Assembly (NCBI GenBank): GCA_026390345.1
Contig: JAPLGD010000031.1
Coordinates: forward strand, 1 to 41,354
Reading direction: 5' to 3'
Source: Candidatus Bipolaricaulota bacterium
GTDB taxonomy: Bacteria > Bipolaricaulota > Bipolaricaulia > UBA7950 > UBA9294
DNA length: 41,354 nucleotides
Made by a program: the position numbers and the translations under genes. Positions 36,250 through 41,354 of this stretch are shown one piece after another (position 1 is the first letter of the stretch; each line of letters opens with the position of its first letter). The notes below the pieces were generated by a model. It did not search any database and was not told where the DNA came from. It worked only from the letters and a program-made list of their open reading frames with translations.

Positions 36250-37092
36250 ATGAAGCGGCTTCTGAAGAGCAAGATGGCGGTGAGCGGAGGGATCGTTGTC
36301 GTCTTGGTGTTGATCGCCAGCCTTCTGGCCCCGTGGGTCGCTCCGTACTCCGTCAAGGACTTCACCCGCGACCTCCTCGCCCCTCCTTCCGTGACGCACC
36401 TCTTCGGGACGGATTCGTTCGGGCGAGATGCCCTGAGCTTGGTTCTTCACTCCGGGCTTGAGACGCTCGGCATCTCGCTCCTCACGCTCGTGATCTCCGG
36501 GCTCATCGGAATCGTCTGCGGAATCGTCTCCGGGTACGTGGGCGGATGGACCGACAAGACCCTCTCGATGGCCATGCAGGGCATCATGTCGTTTCCGTCG
36601 ATGATGGTGGCGTTGCTGGTCATGGGGATCTTCGGGACGATCGGGCGCGCTTCGCTCATCGGAGCCATCTCCGTAACATTGATCCCGCGGTTCTCGATGA
36701 TCATGCGCGGCGCGACGATTCCGGCTCGCGACGCCGAGTACGTTACCGCCGCCCAGGCTGTCGGCTTGTCCCGCTGGCGCATCCTCTGGCGCCACATCGT
36801 GCCGAACCTCGTCACGCCGATGGTCGTCGTCTGCAGCACCTACCTGCCGTCCATCATCCTGCTCGAGGCCTCCCTCAGCTTCCTGGGGTTCGGCGCTCCC
36901 CCCGACGCGCCGACGTGGGGCCGCATCGTCTCCGAGGGCGGGAAGTACTTCCGAATCGCGCCGTGGCTAGTCATGTTCCCCGGCACCGTCATCGCCGTGA
37001 CGGTCATCGGCTTCAACCTGCTCGGCGAGGGAATCCGCGATGCGGTCGATCCACGGATCCGGGGGAAGCTGACCGCTAAGTCCATCCGCTAG
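36250..37092 (+). CDS. Dipeptide-type ABC transporter permease (DppC-like, module 3)
   Basis: HLFGTDSFGRDALSLVLHSGLETLGIS; EYVTAAQAVGLSRWRILWRHIVPNLVTP; GFGAPPDAPTWGRIV. Confidence 0.93.
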   Translation: MKRLLKSKMAVSGGIVVVLVLIASLLAPWVAPYSVKDFTRDLLAPPSVTHLFGTDSFGRDALSLVLHSGLETLGISLLTLVISGLIGIVCGIVSGYVGGWTDKTLSMAMQGIMSFPSMMVALLVMGIFGTIGRASLIGAISVTLIPRFSMIMRGATIPARDAEYVTAAQAVGLSRWRILWRHIVPNLVTPMVVVCSTYLPSIILLEASLSFLGFGAPPDAPTWGRIVSEGGKYFRIAPWLVMFPGTVIAVTVIGFNLLGEGIRDAVDPRIRGKLTAKSIR

Positions 37093-37144
37093 GCGGTCTC
37101 CCGAGCGAGGCCGGCAGCGCATGTTCGAGAAAGGAGCCAATGCC

Positions 37145-38830
37145 ATGGAAACCACGCTTCTTCCGATGCAGGGGCCGAAGGAGGCCGTCCACGGGAAGAG
37201 AGCCGTCTGCAGCACGGCCCACCCGATCGTGACCGACACCATCATGAAGACGATGAAGGCCGGCGGGAATGCCGTTGACGCCGCCATTGCAGGGAGCATG
37301 GTACAGGCCGCCGTCGAGCCGGACATGAGCAACCACGCGGGGACCGTGACGTTTCTGTACTGGGAGGCGAAGTCGGGGAAGGCCTACCAACTGAACAGCA
37401 CCGGCACGCTCGTTCCGGGGCTCCCTCCGTTCCGTCCGCTTCCCGCCGGGCTCGGCATGCTCGTCCCCGCAGGCGTCGAGCCCGCGCCGTGCGCGTGCAT
37501 CCCCGGATTCATGCCGGGCATGAAGGCGCTCTACGAACGATTCGCCACGAGACCCTGGGCGTCCCTGTGCGAGGACGCGATCTACTGGGCCGAGGAGGGC
37601 CACCCCGTCTCCTCGTTCGAGTTCGGCGTTCTCGAGTCGGAGATGCCGTCACACGCCTACTTCCCGGAGAGCCGGGAGCTCTTCATGCCGGACGGGCACA
37701 CCCCGCAGGTCGGGGAGCGGTTCCGCAACCCGAAGCTCGCCCAGACCCTGAAGCGGCTCGCCCAGGAGGGGCCTGACGACTTCCTCACCGGCGTGTGGGC
37801 GCAGCACTTCGTGAAGGTCGCGAACGACCTCGGCTGGCCCATCGAGATGCGCCACATGACAGCCATCCCGCCGCGGTGGCAGGAGCCGTTGCGCTATCCC
37901 CACCGCGGGTACGAGATCCTTCAGCTCAGTCCTCCGGAACGCACCGGGCTCTTCAGCGCGTACGTGCTCGGCATCCTCGAGCACCTCGGCGTCACCGAAC
38001 TCGGCCACTACACGGAATCGGCCGAGAGTCTCTACTACATGGCCCACGCGCTGCGCTGGGTCGACAACGAGCTCGTCTACCTGCAAGATCCGCTGATCTG
38101 GGACGTTCCCCTCGAGCCGTGGCTGTCGACCGACTACCACAGGATGGTCGCCAGCGTCCTTCGACACAGCAAGCCGAAGATCGATCTGACCGATCATTTG
38201 CGCCTCTACTACGGCGCTTCCCGCCTCGTCGCCGCAGGGCTCCCCGTCGCCGGCCCGGGAAAGCCGCACCCCCCAATCGGAAGCTGCGAACTGAGCATCG
38301 TCGACCGCGAGGGAAACTGGGTCCAGATGATGCACACAATGCAGTCGGGCGGGATCCCCGGTGTGGTCATCGACGGCGTCCCCATGAACGGCTCGAACGC
38401 CGTCCCCACGATGAAGTCGCGGCTTTGCGTCTCCGGCTGGCTGACCGGAGGAGGTCGCATCCGCTGCGTGATCGGAAACACCATCGTCCTCAAGAACGGC
38501 AAGCCGTGGCTTTCGCTCGGTACGCCGGGGAACGTCCACGTCACCGTGCCCCAGGTTCTGTCGAACATCCTCGACTACGGGTACGAGCCGTACGAGGCGA
38601 GCGTCCTTCCGCGCATGCTGCCGCTTCGCGACGACTACGTCCTCGAGATCGAAAGTCGGCTCCCGCCAAAGGTCATCGCGGATCTTGCGCGGCTTGGCAT
38701 TCTCATCCACCCGCTCGCGCCCTACGACTACCACAAGGGCTCGTACCAGATCTGCTGGAAGGACCCGAAGACAGGGACGATGAGCGCATGCACCGACCCG
38801 CGAAGGTGCGGGAAGGCCGACGGATTCTGA
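37145..38830 (+). CDS. Gamma-glutamyltransferase (GGT)-family Ntn-hydrolase-fold protein, divergent active site
   Basis: AGGNAVDAAIAGSMVQAAVEP; CIPGFMPGMKALYERFATRPWASLCEDAIYWAEEGHPVS; GSCELSIVDREGNWVQMMHTMQ; NTIVLKNGKPWLSLGTPGN. Start chosen after GAAAGGAG; 37121 also possible. Confidence 0.85.
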   Translation: METTLLPMQGPKEAVHGKRAVCSTAHPIVTDTIMKTMKAGGNAVDAAIAGSMVQAAVEPDMSNHAGTVTFLYWEAKSGKAYQLNSTGTLVPGLPPFRPLPAGLGMLVPAGVEPAPCACIPGFMPGMKALYERFATRPWASLCEDAIYWAEEGHPVSSFEFGVLESEMPSHAYFPESRELFMPDGHTPQVGERFRNPKLAQTLKRLAQEGPDDFLTGVWAQHFVKVANDLGWPIEMRHMTAIPPRWQEPLRYPHRGYEILQLSPPERTGLFSAYVLGILEHLGVTELGHYTESAESLYYMAHALRWVDNELVYLQDPLIWDVPLEPWLSTDYHRMVASVLRHSKPKIDLTDHLRLYYGASRLVAAGLPVAGPGKPHPPIGSCELSIVDREGNWVQMMHTMQSGGIPGVVIDGVPMNGSNAVPTMKSRLCVSGWLTGGGRIRCVIGNTIVLKNGKPWLSLGTPGNVHVTVPQVLSNILDYGYEPYEASVLPRMLPLRDDYVLEIESRLPPKVIADLARLGILIHPLAPYDYHKGSYQICWKDPKTGTMSACTDPRRCGKADGF

Positions 38831-38890
38831 AGAGAGCGGAGCCTCCAGCAGTCCGCTCCGCGGGCTGCGTGGTTCCACCTAGCCGAGAGT

Positions 38891-38917
38891 GAGGCCGCGG
38901 GCAATGCCCGCGGCCTC
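38891..38917. terminator. Probable bidirectional terminator between convergent genes
   Basis: GAGGCCGCGGGC-AAT-GCCCGCGGCCTC perfect 12-bp stem followed by GGCATTT, between the GGT-like gene (+) and 38947..39876 (-). Confidence 0.6.
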
Positions 38918-38946
38918 GGCATTTGGCCTCCCACGCCGTTCTGCGC

Positions 38947-39876
38947 CTACTCGCCGTAGTAGCCGATTCTCCGGTACGTAGCTTCGGTCTCCTGCCAGTG
39001 CGGGTCCTTCCCACCCGAGACCCAGATCGACTTGACGCGCTTGGTCCAGTTCCCAACGTCGTCGACCGTGTACTCGTACGAGGTCTTCGTCGGCGCCGGC
39101 GGGGACGTGAAGACGACGAAACCAAGAGTCAACTGCCCCGACGTCTCCTCAAGGGTGACGTTCCCTCGAGCGTCGTACTCGTACGTGGTTGTGAACGGCG
39201 AGTCCTCGGCTCCTTGGGAGTACAGCGACACCTCGACGGGGCGTCCCTTCGCATCAAGCTTCTTGATGCTCCACGACACGAGTTCGCCTCCCGCGTCGTA
39301 GCGGTCGGCCCTCTCTTCTCCCACCTTGTACGTGTAAACGAGCTTGGACGTGGGCGTCCCGGCGGCGTTGGACTCGGAGACGGTGAGGAGCTTCCCCGCT
39401 GCATCGCGTTCGTAGACGATCGTCTTCTGGAGCTGCTTCCGACCGGAGCGGACCTCGGCCGTCGTTCGCTTGCCGCCGTCCTCGTGAACGTACGTCGTCT
39501 CCTCGGCAACCCTTCCCGCCTCGCTCGCGATCTCTTCCTCCACCAGGAAGCCGTCCTCGTAGGTGTACGTGTGCACGGCCCCCAGTCCGCCCGGCACCCC
39601 ATACTGAACCCACTGTCGCAGGAGGCCGTCTTCGCCGAACCCCATCGTCTCCACCGCGCGTCGCGGTCCCTCGACAGGCCCCGATGTGCTCTCGAAGAGC
39701 TGCGCCGTCTCGACGATGACCATCGCGACCTTCCCGACGAGCCCCAGATCCTGGGAAGAGATCCCGTGCAACAGGTCGGCCGTCTCGTGGGTCGTCCAAC
39801 TGATCGACGGCAGAAGGATCATCGCCGCTGCGCACAGCCCCGCTGTCAGGCACGCCCCGCGTCTTGGGTTGTCCAT
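38947..39876 (-). CDS. Secreted hypothetical protein with RHS/YD-like repeats
   Basis: Preferred start MDNPRRGACLTAGLCAAAMILLPSISW (signal-like); repeated YxY/YDxxG patterns (VYTYKVGEERADRYDAGGELVSWS; TTYEYDARGNVTLEE; KTSYEYTVDDVGNWTKR). Confidence 0.65.
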   Translation of the reverse strand: MDNPRRGACLTAGLCAAAMILLPSISWTTHETADLLHGISSQDLGLVGKVAMVIVETAQLFESTSGPVEGPRRAVETMGFGEDGLLRQWVQYGVPGGLGAVHTYTYEDGFLVEEEIASEAGRVAEETTYVHEDGGKRTTAEVRSGRKQLQKTIVYERDAAGKLLTVSESNAAGTPTSKLVYTYKVGEERADRYDAGGELVSWSIKKLDAKGRPVEVSLYSQGAEDSPFTTTYEYDARGNVTLEETSGQLTLGFVVFTSPPAPTKTSYEYTVDDVGNWTKRVKSIWVSGGKDPHWQETEATYRRIGYYGE

Positions 39877-39931
39877 GATCCCCCTTTTCGGAGCCGTCAA
39901 GCCGGCCCCACGCATACGCGCTTTCGATCCT

Positions 39932-40717
39932 TTACCGCCCGGCCGTGCCGGCTTTTCGGGCCTCCTGCATTCGGAGGATTGCGTCCTCCAGCGGCTTGAG
40001 CGAGACCTCCTCAGACGATCTCTTCTCGTAGTAGCCGAACGGGTTGTCGAGGTCGCCGATCAGGAACAGGAGGAAAGCGAGCAGGAACACGATCACGCCG
40101 ACCAGGAACAGTGATTCGAAGACGGGCCCGGTATTCGAGAGAACAAGCGCAAGGGACAGAAGGACCGTCGTCAGCTCGGCGATCAGGTAGCCGGACGAAA
40201 TGAACGACGTCTCACGGATTGTGTGGATCCGGACAAGCGCACGTCGCAGCGCGTGCTGCTCCTGCTTGATGCGTGCGATCGACGCCGCTTGCGCGGGCGA
40301 TTCCAGCGCGAGGAGCCGGGGGCTCAGATCGGCAAGCGCGCTCATGAGTTCTGACGTGCGACGCTTCTTGTAGAACCAGTCCTGCAACAGGCCTGCCAGT
40401 GCCTGGACGCCGTCGGCCAGAGAGGCGTCCCCGCCTCCGCGGCGCGCCATGTTCGTCGCCTCGTCGTGCATGATCTCGAGTGACGTCGCCACCTCTCCGG
40501 GGAGCTTCTCGCTCTCCTTGAAGTCGGCAATGACACCGCCGAGCAGAAACCCCATCAGGAAGACATCGGCCGCCACAAGGCCGGAGAGCAGGGCGTTGAG
40601 CGACAAGACCTCCCAGCCGAGCGCGTGCGCACCTGCCTTCAGCGCGACCACGACCGCAACAACCACGAGCGCGCTTCCCACAATGCGCGCGTGCTTCCTC
40701 TCGATGCGCCGAAACAC
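39932..40717 (-). CDS. Hypothetical membrane protein with several TM segments
   Basis: GTG start (VFRRIERKHARIVGSALVVVAVVVALKAG) after GGAGGTGG; hydrophobic segments AADVFLMGFLLGGVIA, LIAELTTVLLSLALVL, LFLVGVIVFLLAFLLFLIG. Confidence 0.7.
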   Translation of the reverse strand: MFRRIERKHARIVGSALVVVAVVVALKAGAHALGWEVLSLNALLSGLVAADVFLMGFLLGGVIADFKESEKLPGEVATSLEIMHDEATNMARRGGGDASLADGVQALAGLLQDWFYKKRRTSELMSALADLSPRLLALESPAQAASIARIKQEQHALRRALVRIHTIRETSFISSGYLIAELTTVLLSLALVLSNTGPVFESLFLVGVIVFLLAFLLFLIGDLDNPFGYYEKRSSEEVSLKPLEDAILRMQEARKAGTAGR

Positions 40718-40856
40718 GACCCACCTCCGTCCCGCTTCGCGGCCAGCCCGAGCCGGCCGATCCGCCAACAGGGTATCCGGGAGGAAGGCAACCGCCTACC
40801 TCGAACCGCACGGACACCGCCTGCTTCGGCTCCCGAGGCGACAGGTACGGGAAAGA

Positions 40857-41354
40857 CTAGAGGGGAATCCGATAGTCGGACTCCAGTTCGCGCAGGGCCT
40901 CGATCCGCCGGGCGTAGTACTCGTCGTTCAAGCCGCCGTAGCCCCAATGCGACGCGTTCTCGGCGTGGACGCCCATGTGCCAGATGTGCCGCGCACGGAC
41001 GAAGAGCGGCACGGCGGCGAGATCGAGATCGCTCACGGAACGCGCGGCGCGGTAGGCGGAGAGGAAGGCCTCCCAACGTGGGGTCTCCTGATCTTGCAGC
41101 CGCGCGCACCACCGGAACACAGCGAGGTCGTAGGCGCGGTATCCGAACCCGCCGCCGTCGAAGTCGTAGAACGTGAGAACGCCTTCTCCGCCTACTTTCG
41201 CGTGGCAGCCTTGCAGGTCGCCGTGGCAGACGCCGCGCTCAAGCGCGGCCTCCGGGAGGCTAGGGCGCACTGCGCGGTTCCCCGGCCGATTCGGGGCCAG
41301 TGGCCTCTTGCTTCCCCTCGTCTTCGGTACGTGTTGCACGCAGCGCCCTTCCTG
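40857..41354 (-). CDS. APH/phosphotransferase-family protein, N-terminus truncated by the window end
   Basis: VCHGDLQGCHAKVGGEGVLTFYDFDGGGFGYRAYDLAVFRW; reading frame remains open to the window edge. Confidence 0.7.
   Translation of the reverse strand, partial: QEGRCVQHVPKTRGSKRPLAPNRPGNRAVRPSLPEAALERGVCHGDLQGCHAKVGGEGVLTFYDFDGGGFGYRAYDLAVFRWCARLQDQETPRWEAFLSAYRAARSVSDLDLAAVPLFVRARHIWHMGVHAENASHWGYGGLNDEYYARRIEALRELESDYRIPL

Noticed and set aside
1-41354. CRISPR arrays, tRNA/rRNA genes, transposases, phage genes
   Set aside because: None was recognised by eye in the sequence or the supplied translations; a tRNAscan/Infernal search would be needed for a firm negative.

Overview
High-GC bacterial (or archaeal-like anaerobe) chromosomal window; lineage not assigned. 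It is almost entirely coding and is built around three peptide/nickel-type (Dpp/Opp) ABC uptake modules. Module 1 is a minus-strand run of about 18 closely packed genes (19218 to 14): FadR-type GntR regulator, PreA-like flavo-iron-sulfur protein, nitrilase-like protein, DUF3830-like protein, SBP-DppB-DppC, two D-2-hydroxyacid dehydrogenases, a second, long DUF3830-like protein, 2-oxoacid:ferredoxin oxidoreductase (gamma-delta fusion, alpha, beta), SucCD-like acyl-CoA synthetase, aldehyde ferredoxin oxidoreductase (AOR), and the only DppD/DppF ATPases in the window. Module 2 (plus strand, 21289 to 29883) repeats the PreA-like/DUF3830-like/AOR/SBP-DppB-DppC set and adds a flavodoxin and a LUD-domain protein. 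Module 3 (plus strand, 33647 to 38830) has SBP-DppB-DppC and a divergent gamma-glutamyltransferase homologue. All three modules begin with a recognisable -35/17 bp/-10 promoter overlapped or abutted by a shared GGTATRCC-type operator arranged with 8-bp periodicity, suggesting one GntR-controlled regulon. Each SBP-to-DppB junction carries a perfect 12-15 bp stem with a 5-nt loop. Several enzymes lack the catalytic signature of their family: nitrilase Cys to Asp, GGT Thr to Ser, and a shortened DPD active-site loop in the PreA-like proteins. The best candidate for an undescribed system is this coordinated uptake and ferredoxin-linked catabolic regulon for an unknown peptide- or amide-like substrate. 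No tRNA, rRNA, CRISPR array or transposon was recognised. All calls come from reading motifs by eye; no database search was run.
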